NCBI GenBank assembly: GCA_036346355.1
Contig: CM070570.1
Location: 50,545,592 to 50,609,591, forward strand
Direction of reading: 5' to 3'
From: Rhipidocladum racemiflorum
Taxonomy: Eukaryota > Streptophyta > Magnoliopsida > Poales > Poaceae
DNA length: 64,000 bases
Position numbers and translations under genes: made by a program. The notes below the pieces were generated by a model. That model did not search any database, had not been told where the DNA came from, and saw nothing but the letters and a program-made list of their open reading frames with translations. Position 1 is the stretch's first letter, and each line of letters opens with the position of its first letter. Of this stretch, positions 11,474-23,165 are shown one piece after another.

Positions 11474-13161
11474 CCCCACATCACTCCCCTAAACTCTACA
11501 AATATCTAAGTTGCCTCATTCCAATGTTGTTAACGCATCTTTGGAAAATAGACTTTGGTAAAGATTTTGTGAATAATTCTGCTAGATTTTCACATGACTT
11601 AGTTTGCATTATTTTTACCTCACCATTCTTCTGGAGTTCTTGAGGATAGAAAAATTCAGGGGCAATATGCTTCGTGATATTACTCTTTACATAACCCATT
11701 TGCATTTGTGTAACACAAGCAGCATTATCTTCATACATAATGGTGGGGTATCGACGATATTAAGACCATATGACTTCTAGATATGGTTAATTACACGTCT
11801 AAGCCAAACACACTCACGTGAGGCTTTATATAAAGATATAATCTCTGAATGGTTGGTAGAAGTTGCTACCAAGGTATGCTTAAAAGATTTCCAAGAAATG
11901 GCTGAACCACATCAGAAAAACATAAAACTAGTCTATATTTGTCACTGTGGGGATTAGATAGATAGCCAACATCCATATATTCCACCATGGTTAAGTCTTG
12001 GTTCTTCTGGAAAAATTATCCAAGATCTAGAGTACCTTGGAGGTATATGAGTAAAATCTTGACACTAGCCCAATAACTTCTGGTTGGGACTACACTGTTT
12101 CATGCTAGCAAATTTACTACGAATGCAATATTAGGCCTTGTGCAATTCGTAAGATATATAAGTACAGGACTTCAGGTCCTAAGACTTTCTCATTTTTCAT
12201 CCTTGGTCTAAAAAGGGTCTTTTATCCACTTCAAGGGATCTCATAACCATTAGGGTCTTTAAAGGATGAGATTTATCCATATTAAATCTTTCCAATACCT
12301 TCTTGGTATAGATAGACTAGTGTACAAACGTTCTTTCTGGAAATGCTTTAGTTGCAGGCTTAATTAATATTTCGTTTTACCCAAATCTTTCATCCCAAAA
12401 GTATGTCGTAAGGTAAGCACTGGCTTCCTTTATTTCCTCTATGGTTCCGATGACATTCAAATCATCGACATATACTGAGATGACTCATAAGCCATTCTGG
12501 GATTTCTTTTTGAACACACAAGGGCAATATTCCTACAGGGAAAAAATTCTTTCTTCAGGAGGAACTCACTAAGTTGGTTGTACCATATTCTCTTTGACTG
12601 TTTTAATCCGTATAGCAATCTCTTTAGTTTGACATTATACATGTTGCGATTTTTAGGGTTCAAAATTGTGACTCCTTCAGGGATTCTCATAAATATCCGT
12701 ATCCAGTGACCGATATAAGTATGTGGTCAATACATTTATGAACTACATTGATAAGTTTAAACTTGATGCCATTGATATTAAATACTCTATTAATTCTTAG
12801 AGCCATACAATAATCATTAAATACCTTTGAGGTAAACTCATTAGCATTGTCCATTTGAATGGACTTCATCATTTCTTCTGAAAACTAGGCTCTTAACTTA
12901 ATAATTTGGGCAATTAAATTTGGTAGAAGTATCTATCAGTACCATAAAGTATCTGAAAAGGACCAATAGGACTCATTAGCATGGTTCCTAGTAGATAAGA
13001 GATATACATAGAACCATCTAGTAGAAGTATCTATCAGTACCATAAAGTATCTGAAAGGAACCAACAGGGGCTAAAATGGGTCCACATATATCTCTTTGAA
13101 TTTTCTCCAAGAAATTCAGTGATCCTTCCCTAACTTATAGGTAAGAAAATCTAATTATGAG
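11474..13161 (-). pseudogene. Degenerate Ty1/copia pol (integrase core, RT, RNase H)
   Basis: Minus-strand fragments in copia order: integrase core near 13100-12690 (GDICGPI-like near 13080; IQMDNANEFTSKVFNDYCMA at 12860-12800), reverse transcriptase near 12690-12457 (RLLYGLKQSKRIWYNQLSEF), and the RNase H C-terminus at 11738-11496 (EDNAACVTQMQMGYVKSNITKHI, written here only as EDNAACV...NITKHIAPEF). Frames are broken throughout by stops and indels. A near-duplicate of about 50 bp (agaagtatctatcagtacca, near 12931 and 13022) is an internal duplication. It is interrupted by a solo LTR at 13167 and by Gypsy-A at 14538, so it is the oldest layer of this nest. Confidence 0.8.
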
Positions 13162-13871
13162 CTTTCTGTTGGCGCAAAAAACTTGATGGCGGGTTAATTG
13201 CTATCAACATATGCAAACACCGGGTTTATTTCTTAGGTGCAAGCGTGCCAACTGATTTGATCCTGCAATCGGCAAGAGAGCTACGTGAAATTCAATTAAT
13301 CATTAAGACAGTCTAATACTTCGATGAAGATCTATTTCGATCAGCTTATTCAAGCCTATTTAGACCAAAAAGGTAACCGATAAATCTAATCAACCTAATT
13401 AAGTTGATTAGATGGGGGTAAAGACCGCTTTTCCCGAAGAAGGTGATACGCAATAAAATTAGAGAAAAAGCAAACCTGGGTTCAATGTAAGTCAACAATG
13501 ATCAAAATCGGTGATGCACAACTTTATTGATTAAGAAGAATTACAGAGAGACTACAATGCTAGAACTACTCCTAATCGACGAAAAGTAAAGCAAAAGTAG
13601 AACAAGTTGTTGGTTGTGTTCCAGGTTCAATGTTGCCCATCGTCTTCTTCTATAGCATCAGGCCCGATCATGTCCTCTCCGGTCTCCTGTTGAATCAGCC
13701 CGTATCGGTCTCAATCTCTGATCTTTTCCAATTAAGATCAGCGTCGGACACAATCTAATTATTACACATCGGCTTATGAGAACTAAATTCGACATTTTCC
13801 TTAACAAACCGATCATACCAAACCGATGTAACCAAATCGGTTGCATGCCAAATTTGGGTGTCAGCACTTTC
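13162..13871. repeat. Solo LTR (13167-13866) with 5-bp TSD CTTTC
   Basis: A 700-bp sequence beginning TGTTGGCGCAAAAA and ending GGGTGTCAGCA is bounded by CTTTC at 13162-13166 and 13867-13871. TG...CA termini and the 5-bp duplication identify an LTR. There is no internal domain, so it is solo. It splits the integrase of the old copia: the reading frame on the two sides joins at a Cys-rich CPICAIGK-type segment. The TGTTGGCGCAAAA start is typical of plant Ty3/gypsy LTRs. Confidence 0.88.
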
Positions 13872-14532
13872 CTATAGCACAAATAGGACATAAGAAGTCT
13901 TCAGGTCTAGGAAAGTCTTTCATGCTATGGCCAGCAGAATTATTAATTATTCTTCTTATTCATATTCAACTCAGGATAACCCAATCAATCTGCTAGATCT
14001 TAACTATTTCTGGCTTTTCATTGCAACATAATCTTCAGGTTTGATATGTGCATAGTATAACTCGGAGGGAGTTTTTCAACCACACATTAATTACACCCAT
14101 TAATCTTAGTCACGAGTAGGTATTCAGCACCATCATCTTTCCCTATCTGCATATAAAAACTATTTAGACCAATGTCTTTAAAACTTAAGTGAGTACGACT
14201 GAACTCAGGGTATAATATGGTATTCTTCCAGTGCCAACTATAAGAGCATCGCTCTGGCGATAGTCATAATATTTTCAAATCAATTAGTGTGTTATAACTA
14301 TCTTCTAAACATATTTTCTCCTCCACTATTGGATTACACTTTGTTGTATTTTAGAAGTATGATTTAACAATCATATAATTGTTGCATCAGGAACAAATTG
14401 CATAATATAGACTAAACATAGCACAATTAATCAAATATCTAGGAAATAGACATTTATTAAATTTTAAATGATAATCGTTCAACAGGAGCGTAGACCAAAT
14501 GTTCATCCAGGAACTAAGGCTAAACTGATAAG
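13872..14532 (-). pseudogene. Degenerate copia integrase N-terminal part
   Basis: Continuation of the old minus-strand copia across the solo LTR. Near 13940-13872 the minus strand reads a GHSMKDFPRPEDFLCPIC-like segment, the zinc-binding neighbourhood of copia integrase. Further right (to 14532) the coding signal is weak. The element continues at 48699 on the far side of Gypsy-A. Confidence 0.6.
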
Positions 14533-14537
14533 GAGAC

Positions 14538-17201
14538 TGTGAGACCCCGGATCGGCTATCCAGAATCTCCTGTGTATTTCCGTACTAGTCCCAGATCAGT
14601 AGCTAGTACACACAGTCACAGTGATACTTCATTGCCGAACATAACGAAACTTATAATATAAATATTCAAGTATGGGCCACATGGCCACTTATTACAATAC
14701 TCGGTCTAAGGACCGAAAACAAAGCAGCGGAAACAAAAGCGAAACAGGCAGACGCCAAGCGCCACAGGCGACGACTAGGAACACGACTAGTCCTCCTGGC
14801 AATCCTCCTCGAAGAATTCCTCTTCCTCCTCGGCGGCATCTTGAAAGTTCTCTGATGATGACAATGTTGATGTAGCACGTGAGTACAAAAGTACTCAGCA
14901 AGTCGGGAAAATATGATCATGTGGGGCTTTCCAAAGGAAGCTTAGTAGGGTTTATTTGCATAAAGCCACATTTTATTAAACCATACTTAAATAAATAATT
15001 TCACAAAGCATCTTTTACAATTCTTTTTAATAATTGAATTATTTATCTTTTACAATTCTTTTTAATAATTGAATTATTTAGTATTGTAGTAAGGTTCTAA
15101 CCACCATCACTAGCATAAAGGCTCTATCCGCCAATAGTTAGAAGATTCAGGTTAATCAGGTGATTCCATCCGTCAAATGTAAAACAGGTTCTATCCACCT
15201 GGGTTGGCTCTTTCCGCCAAACAACATTCGAGAGTTCTAACCACTCCCGAACCCCAAAACAAAACACTTTTCGGTTTTAAAAACAAAATCAAAGTCTACC
15301 AATATGAAAGCATTCTTCGCTTTGCCTTTAACCGTAGGCACGGCTATTCGAATAGTTTTACTCTGCAGAGGTGTACAACTTTACCCACAAGACAAGATAT
15401 ACCCTTGATGCCATGCAATTAACACACTTCCTTAGGTGTGTCGACAGGGATATCCTGACAAGGCCGTTACAATGTATCTACCTAGCTAGACCAACCCGCT
15501 GAGGTTTCACTGCTGTTAGGGTTCTCTCCACCCAGTACAGAAGCCCCCTCTTGCGCCGTGTGAGCAAAACAACAACCACAACAATGCCTCCTTCCGGCTC
15601 TCACACAACAACCGAGTGGTGAGTCTAAACTAGGCTTCTACAAATTAGTGGGCCAGGTCGTACCATTATAGACATGTGGTAGTACGGTTATGCTTAAAAT
15701 GGCAATCATAAGCGTCGGTCCTTATATGACTTGGGGCGGTACTAGCACAAAAGGATCAAGGCTTGATCCGCTCCCACCCGACATTCCATGCCGCCCCAGT
15801 CGAAATCATTTTTCCTTTTCTTTTATTTTAGAAAACAGTACCATAATCATAGTAATAGCTTTCAAATCACATTTGAAATCATCATTTTTGAATAATCCCA
15901 CCCATGGGTTTCTTTTATAGGAAAAGGTCCTAAGCAATTCTACCGCACTAGGTTACAACGGATATCATATAAACATAAGTATGGTATAACAATGTCCTAG
16001 GGTTACAATTAACATGGATATCAATCACAAAGGAGGGAGATTGCAATTTGGATTAACTAGGTACTTACATTTGACATACGATATTAAATATAGCATGCAT
16101 GTTTGTAAAACCAGTAAAACATGTTTATAAACTGGGTTCAATATGCGTCAAGGAGACTTGCCTTCGATCGCGGGTAGTTCCTCGTACGCGGGAAGTCCGG
16201 CGGCGGGATCGGCGGTCGCGGCGGAATCGACTACTACACGCAAAACGGAGCAATAAATAAATAAAAGAAAATAAATAAAATCTAAAAATTACAAAAATTA
16301 TACTGGCAGGTAGATCTTGATTTTAGATGAATTTAGAAATTTGAATGGAGTCAAACGAAGTTCGTATGAGAAAGTTATAAGCGTTTGAAGTTGAATTGGA
16401 AGGAAAATTCGAAAAAAAAGAAAAGGTTATCAGAGTCGCATACAGATGCTAAAACTTGATGCATGGGGAGTCCAGTACGCATGCAGGCTAGGGTTTGCTT
16501 TAGAAATTTTTTATTCTTGCAAGGAAGGGATGGCGGAGTTGAAGAAGGAGATCACCGGAAAGGTTTCGACGACGCGAATCCAATGGTGGTGTCGGATTTT
16601 GGAATGGATCACCGAAGTGGATGAATTTGGCGAAGAACCGAGGTGTGGCCGAACGTGCTCAACTCCAAAATTCGGGACCAAACCTTAATGAAACATGAAA
16701 TTGGTTGAGGGGTTAGTTGTGTAGCATCAATGCGCACGCAAGGAAACAATCGGTGTCGAGTTTGGCTCACCGGAGAGAGAGATACGGTGACACAAGATGA
16801 AGAACACCCCGATGAAGGTTTCTTCGATCTCACGGGCAGATGGAGAGGAATGATGGCAAATGGTTGGTACCCACGCGTGAGGGACGTCGGTACGAAGATA
16901 TAGGAGGCGACGGTGCGGCGTTTGGGGAAGAAACGGCCGAGTAATTGCAAGTTGAATGCATTTCGGTTTTTGGTGAAATGCACCGGCTACAGGGAATATG
17001 AAGATGAATGGTCTCCATGGATGAAAGCTCCTCATCGATACGTTTCCAACGGATCCGGCGGTTCGCGATTTGGAGCAAAAATGAAGAAGTTATGAAGGAG
17101 TGAGTGGAGGAAGCCATTGATGGAGCTTGCTGTTTTTCCTCTGGACAGAACGATCGGTTTGTGGGGAAGATGAACAGTAACGCGACGCTACAGTACACGG
17201 T
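14538..17201 (-). repeat. Gypsy-A 3' LTR, distal part
   Basis: The 3' portion of the roughly 3.2-kb LTR; the remainder is at 27233-27749 beyond the inserted Sirevirus. The minus-strand end is GGGGTCTCACA at 14538. It has several copies of a ggttctaaccacc/ggctctatccgcc box between 15090 and 15250, a primer-proximal segment resembling other Tekay LTRs (tactcagcaagtc near 14892), and an exon-like segment near 16145-16230. Positions 16379-17201 match the other LTR at 47355-48178 nearly base for base. Confidence 0.88.
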
Positions 17202-18802
17202 TGTAGGACCGAGTAGGCAACTAGAGGGGGGGGGTGAATAGATGCCTACAAAAAATTCAACTATTTCTTTCGGAAAATCAATGACCCCTAAATAACGGAA
17301 GAATATCTAATATTGAAGAGATCAAAAACCCTAGACTAATTAGCAAAATAAGAACAAGAACTAGTTCTAATGACGAACAAAACTTCTAATCAAGAATAAA
17401 AAACGAAAGGAATATTGCATAAACTTTTCTTTATTCCAAAGCCATCTTCCACAGGATGACACCAAAAATCTTCTAATCTCAAAAGATTAGAAAACTCTAA
17501 ACCAACTAGATAGAGCACACAAGCTCTTCTTTGTTGTAGACACCTTTTGCTTCTTGCCTTCTTTCGTTGGATTGGATTCTAAGCCCCTAGAACCCTCTAT
17601 TTAAAGGACAAGACAACCACCTATTTCTTTTTGTATTCGGATTGGGCAAGCAGTCTCCATGCCAATCTCATCTCACGCCAGGTGACTTCGGACACGTCAA
17701 AATTCCTGGCTCTCTCTCGGATGTCCTTCTCGCACACGCTAGCCACACATGCAAACTCACGCACGCACGACTCGGACTCACGCACACACACATGCAGCAT
17801 GCATGCACACCACACACGCACACATGCAGCGATCAAAAATTCGTATACACGCGTACGGCCTCCTGCCACTACGCTGCAACGATCTCGATCTCACGTGCAC
17901 CGTTCTCTAGTCCAAACATCTCGCATGACATCCTTGACCTTCACGACCTCAGTTCCTCCCTGAACCTAGTCTCGGTCCCGTCATCGACCATGTTCGACCT
18001 CAAGCAACACCTGCACATGAACAAAAACACAAAACAATTCCGAGCACAAGTCCACGACTTGACTCACATCAATCCATGCAACTACTCACATGAGCATTGC
18101 ATAATGTCCACTTCAAAACAAGTATCATGAAATTATCACAAATTTCATAATCTTAAAATCAAATTCAAATTTCAATCTCAAAATCGCTCAAAACCCTAAT
18201 TGAGCAAATCCTATTTACGACGGACAACAAAACCAGTCCGGCGCAAATGCCAAGTGAAACCCTAGAAAGCTTGATTTCTGACGGACCAACAAAGTCTGTC
18301 CGTTGTACATGGGAAACTCTCAGTTCCAAAAGAAAACATTCCGGCGAAAACATGTTTACGACGGACAACCAAAATCAGTCCGTCGTACATGCAAAAGTCT
18401 CGGTTCAAAAACGCTTTCAAATTCATGTTCACGACGTACAAAAAAAACTTGTCCGGCGCAAACGTGCCACGCTCGGTTTTAAAAACAACATGGTCCGAAC
18501 GAAACCCTAAAGCAAACACGTTCACGACAGACAGAAAGAAAACTTGTCCGTTGTAGATGTGGAACTTACTAGTTTCTTGGAAAGAAAGAGTTTGGCTCAA
18601 TGAGTTCACTTAAAACATGTGTATGACAGACCAAAGAGTTTGGTCTGTCATACATGGAAAAAACGAGTTCGCCAATTCAAATCTTTTTCGGATAACCAAA
18701 CTGATTTCTGCTCTTTTCAAATCTTCAAACCAAATTCAAATCTTTTCGAATATTCAAATACTCATCATCAAAAACACATGGATCAAAAACAATGATCCTT
18801 CA
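17202..18802 (-). repeat. Sirevirus 3' LTR (1601 bp)
   Basis: On the minus strand it runs from TGAAGGATCATTG (18802) to CTCGGTCCTACA (17202). It contains a CA-rich block (17750-17830, acgcacgcac type) and an array of six hairpin modules (18217-18654). Confidence 0.93.
18217..18654. repeat. Array of six imperfect palindromes in the Sirevirus LTR
   Basis: Modules near 18217, 18279, 18358, 18431, 18523 and 18620 share the plan acgacggac - about 10 nt - gtccgtcgt. The third is perfect (18358-18366 with 18378-18386). The last has 16-bp perfect arms (18620-18635 and 18639-18654) around a 3-nt loop. Spacing is about 60-95 bp. The same array recurs in the other LTR (about 26645-27080). Confidence 0.88.
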
Positions 18803-20152
18803 ATCTCCCCCTTGATGAGTAATTTGACAAAACACAATATAAGATTTGACAAAGGTATAGAAAAAGATTCCAAGACCAAGTAAAGACCAAGTAAATCCAA
18901 ATTCCCAAATTCTCAAACAGCATTTGAATTTCTCCTTTCCAAGTAAATCCAAATTCCCAAATTCTCAAACAGCATTTGAATTTCTCCTTTCTTTTTATTT
19001 TTCTTCTTCTTGTCTTGCTCTCCCCCTTTTTGACAAAATAGTCATCAAGATCTCAAAACTCCCCCTTAATGAACGCAGTATCTCAAGCTTTGAAGTATAT
19101 TCAAGGTATATAATCAAAGTAAGTCATTTGGAGAGTTTTTTTTTACAAGAGTTTTCACATTTTGTATCAATTTATCCAATGAGAAAGCAAATTGTGAGAA
19201 TATGGAGGCTCTAACACATAGAATAGTTGTTGCATAAGCTAATTAGAGCAAACAAGTAAAATGTCATAAACTGATTTTGCCAAAGCTAAAAAGAAATCTA
19301 TCATGAGCAAAGAGAGACTTTCAAATTCACTAATGTTTGTCTCAAGCCTTTTCAAAAATTTGAATTTCCTTTTTCTCTTTTAGCAAGTTTGACAATTTTG
19401 CTTTGTGATCAACAGGGATGACAAGTAATCGCACACTAGCCCATACTTGTTTATGAGTTGGTAGTTCTTTCTTGTATCTTTCTCATTTTAAATTTTCAAG
19501 TGGATTCACATTGTTCTGAACTTTTGTTTAGACAAGTAGCCTTTTCTTGCATCTTTGAATTTAAATCCTGGCAAGGAAGTGCACATTGTACTAAACTTGT
19601 GTTTAGCCAAGTAGCTTTTGCTTGCATCTTTTCAACTTGCTTTTATCATTTAAAACACTGATTTTGCTTGAGACTCATAATGATCATTTGAAGTCCAACA
19701 AAAAGCTCACACATAGTTTCTAATCAGCTCTAGCCTTTTAACAGATGACAAGAAACTTTTAAGCCTATTTCACAAATGCAATACTATAATGAACAAGAGC
19801 CAAAATATTCTTGAAAAGCATCTCAAATTGAATTATTTTAATCTTTTAGTCTTTTAGAGAGAAGTGAAACGATGTAGCATTAATTTGACTATATACACAA
19901 GAATAGTCAACAAAGCTTTGTACTACATGATGCCATGAAAACAGGGGAGTTTTCTTTAAGTGTAACGTCAAAGTAGCTCCTTGTAGTAACCAAAGTCAAG
20001 TAACACACATGAAAGAGTTAAAATAAAGACTCCCCCTCAAATCAACCCATGGGGATGAATGATCCCAAGTTCGCCACGTAAGAAAGCAAAGCGAGAAGAA
20101 TCAAGCGGTTTAGTGAAAATATCAGCAATTTGAGCATCCGAATCAACAAATT
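18803..20152 (-). other. Sirevirus region between pol and 3' LTR with several polypurine tracts
   Basis: On the minus strand the LTR-proximal polypurine tract is ctcatcaagggggagat (18803-18819). Further purine tracts of the same type occur near 19021, 19058 and 20030 (plus-strand ctccccctt, actccccctt, gactccccct). Multiple polypurine tracts here are a reported feature of Sireviruses. No envelope-like reading frame survives. Confidence 0.75.
18887..18990. repeat. Tandem duplication, 52-bp unit
   Basis: Two adjacent copies beginning ccaagtaaatccaaattccc and ending gaatttctccttt, 18887-18938 and 18939-18990, appear identical. Confidence 0.9.
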
Positions 20153-23100
20153 TCAGCTCAATAGCTCCTTTTTCAACATGATCTCTAAGAAAATGATATC
20201 GAACGTTAATGTGTTTAGTCCTTGAATGTTGAACAGGATTTTTAGCGATGTGAATTGCACTAGTATTATCACAAAGAAGTGGAACACTATTAAAGTTAAT
20301 GCCGTAATCTTTAAGAGTTGAAGTGATCCAAAGAATTTGTGAACAACAACTAGCAGCTGCAACGTATTCAAATTCAGTAGATTGAGCACCGAGGACTGTT
20401 TCTTAGAAGACCAAGAAACAAGTGAAGTGCCAAGAAAATGACATGTGCCAGAAGTACTCTTTCTATCTAATCTACACCCCGCAAAATCAGCATCAGAATA
20501 TCCTAGGAGTGTAAGCGAAGAAGAACAAGAATACCAAATGCCAAATTCAGAAGTGGAGCGAAGATACCTGAAAATTCTTTTAATTGCTTGTCGATGTGAT
20601 TTTCGAGGAGAGGCTTGAAATCGAGCGCACAAACAAACTGCAAAGTGTATGTCGTGCCTTGAAGCGCCAAGTGCGAAGTGATCCAATCATGCTTCTGTAT
20701 TCCTTTTGGTCCATTTCGACACCATTCTCATCAGGGTCCAAAATTGTTGTTGTGCTCATTGGAGTAGATACTGACTTTCCTTCTCCCATGTCGAATTTCT
20801 TTAGTAGCTCCTTTGTATACTTGGATTGGTGCAAGAAAATCCCTTCTTTCGCTTGCTTGATTTGAAATCCAAGGAAGTATGTCAACTCTCCCATCATACT
20901 CATCTCGAATTCCCTGGACATCAGCTCAGAAAACTGCAACACAAGAGAGTGGGAGGATCCTCCAAAGATAATATCATCCACATAAATTTGCACCACAAGG
21001 AATTGATCATTTGAATTTTGAGTAAACAGAGTTTTATCAACTTTTCCCATCTCAAAATTATGTTGAAGCAAGAAGCCTTTTAATCTATCATACCAAGCAC
21101 GAGGAGCTTGTTTTAATCCATAAAGAGCTTTTGATAAACGATACACATGATTGGGAAATTTTTCATTTTCAAAACCAGGGGGTTGTTTCACAAAAACTTC
21201 TTCTTCTATAAAACCGTTTAGAAAAGCACTTTTCACATCCATTTGAAATAACTTAAAACCTTTTGAAGCTGCAAAAGCCAAGAGGATGCGAATAGCTTCT
21301 AAACGAGCAACAGGAGCAAATGTTTCATCAAAATCAATTCCTTCAAGTTGAGAAAATCCTTGAGCAACAAGTCTAGCTTTGTTTCTAACAATTATTCCAT
21401 CTTCATTTAACTTGTTCTTAAAAACCCATTTTGTTCCAATAATGTTTTGATTTTTAGGAGGTTCCACTAAAGACCAAACTTTATTCCGTTCAAAGTTTTC
21501 TAACTCTTCATGCATCGCATCTACCCAAGAACTATCAGTTAAAGCATGAGTAATGTTCTTAGGTTCAAAATTTGCAACAAAAGCAGAATGCATGCATAAA
21601 AGAGTCTGAGATGAATTAGAACGTGTCACCCTTTCATGAAGACTTCCAATGATTTGTTCAGGAGGATGGTTCTTCAAAACAGTAAGGGGAGGTCCAGTTG
21701 TTTCAGTCGTCGTGGGAGGTGTAGGAGAATCTGAAGTAGTAGTCACATCAATTTGTTCAGGAACATCTTCCCGTTCTGTAGGTATGAGCTCATCATCATC
21801 ATTATCTTCATCATTTTCTTCGAATCTTTTATCTAAAAAGATTGGCTCTAAATCTTCTCGTGAACCTGAAATGTCGGGTCTAGCTCCAGGGCTAGCCTCA
21901 TCAAAAGTAACATCGCATGTTTCCACCATTTTGTTAGTCGATAAATCAAGTACACGATATCCACGGGAGTGCAACGAATAACCAAGGAAGATGCCATCTG
22001 TACTACGAGCTTCGAATTTATCAAGATTTCCATGTTTAAGAATAAAGCATTTGCAACCAAACACTCGTAAGTGAGAAACAGATGGTTTACGATCAAATCT
22101 CAGTTCATAAGATGTTTTACCAAGTAAAGCTCTGAGATAGACCCTATTTGATATATAGCAAGCAGAAGAAATTGCCTCAGCCCAAAAATTTCTTGAAGTG
22201 TTGTATTCATCTAGCATAGTTCTAGCCATTTGAATCAAAGTTCTATTTTTCCTTTCTACAACACCATTCTGTGAGGGAGAATATGGCGAAGAAAATTGAT
22301 GATCAATTCCATTAGTTTCACAAAAGGATTTGAACAAAGCATTTTTGAATTCTGTACCATTATCAGTTCTTATGGCTTTCAATGTGTTAGGCAATTCATT
22401 TATCAATCTCTTAATGAAGACATGAAAGAGTCCAAAAATCTCATCTTTTGAAGACAGAAAATGCACCCAAGAGTATCTCGAATAATCATCAACTATCACT
22501 AGAAAGTACCACTTACCTCCGCCGATTGTACTCGAGATGGTCCCACTCAGTATCCATGTGAAGAAGTTGACCAGGGCGGTGGTCATTATAGTAGAGACAG
22601 GAGCATGAGGAGCTCCAACCATCTTACCATGTCGACAAGAAGCACAAACAATATTTTTGCAAGATTTTAACCCGGCAAGCCACGAATTAAGTCTAGACCA
22701 CTCAATCTAGATAACAGATCAAATCCCATGTGGCCTAACCGACGATGCCAAAAATTGAGATTTCTAGATTCTGAAGCAACAAAACAATGTGAACTTGAAG
22801 CATTGCTAAAATTTGCTATGAAAATTTTTCCAAGTCTAGATATCTCAAGAATCTAGTTTCGGAAGCATCGAGTACTCTACATGCATTAGGTTTAAAGATC
22901 ACTTCAAAGTTTTCATCCAACAATTGTGATAATTGTGAAGGTTGAATTTCAGTTTAGACACCAGAGAGACATTCTTCAAAGTAAAGTGTTCATTTACCTT
23001 CACTGTACCTTTTGCAGTGACGCGTCCAGTAGTAGCATCTCCAAAAGTGATCGTTTCGTTCCCAGATGCTTTTGTTAGGGAGGAGAACCAACTTGAGTTG

Positions 23101-23165
23101 CCCGTCATGTGTTGGCAGCATCCTGAATCAACAACCCAGATGTTCTCCTTCCCTTCTCGTACCAC
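20153..23165 (-). pseudogene. Sirevirus pol pseudogene (protease, integrase, RT, RNase H)
   Basis: Protease at 23165-22899 (WVVDSGCCQHMTG, catalytic DSG present). Integrase core from about 22540 ([34 protein letters not shown], so DD35E residues are visible). RT from about 21420 ([31 protein letters not shown]; catalytic [10 protein letters not shown] near 20990). RNase H to 20153 (GYSDADFAGCRLDRKSTSG). About 680 codons of integrase-RT are open. Breaks: stops between 22899 and 22640, a frameshift near 22545 at the start of the integrase core, another near 20640 at the SRPDIHFAV-like segment, and one near 20400. It needed an initiator-Met tRNA primer and acted in cytoplasmic virus-like particles followed by nuclear integration. 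Confidence 0.9.

Noticed and set aside
17631..18130. Open frames rich in His, Thr and Ser in the Sirevirus LTR (also 26072-26559)
   Set aside because: They arise from the CA-rich block of the LTR, exist in several frames, and are explained by composition.
18803..20152. Envelope-like gene in the Sirevirus
   Set aside because: Some Sireviruses have one here, but I see no long frame or membrane-like segment on the minus strand.
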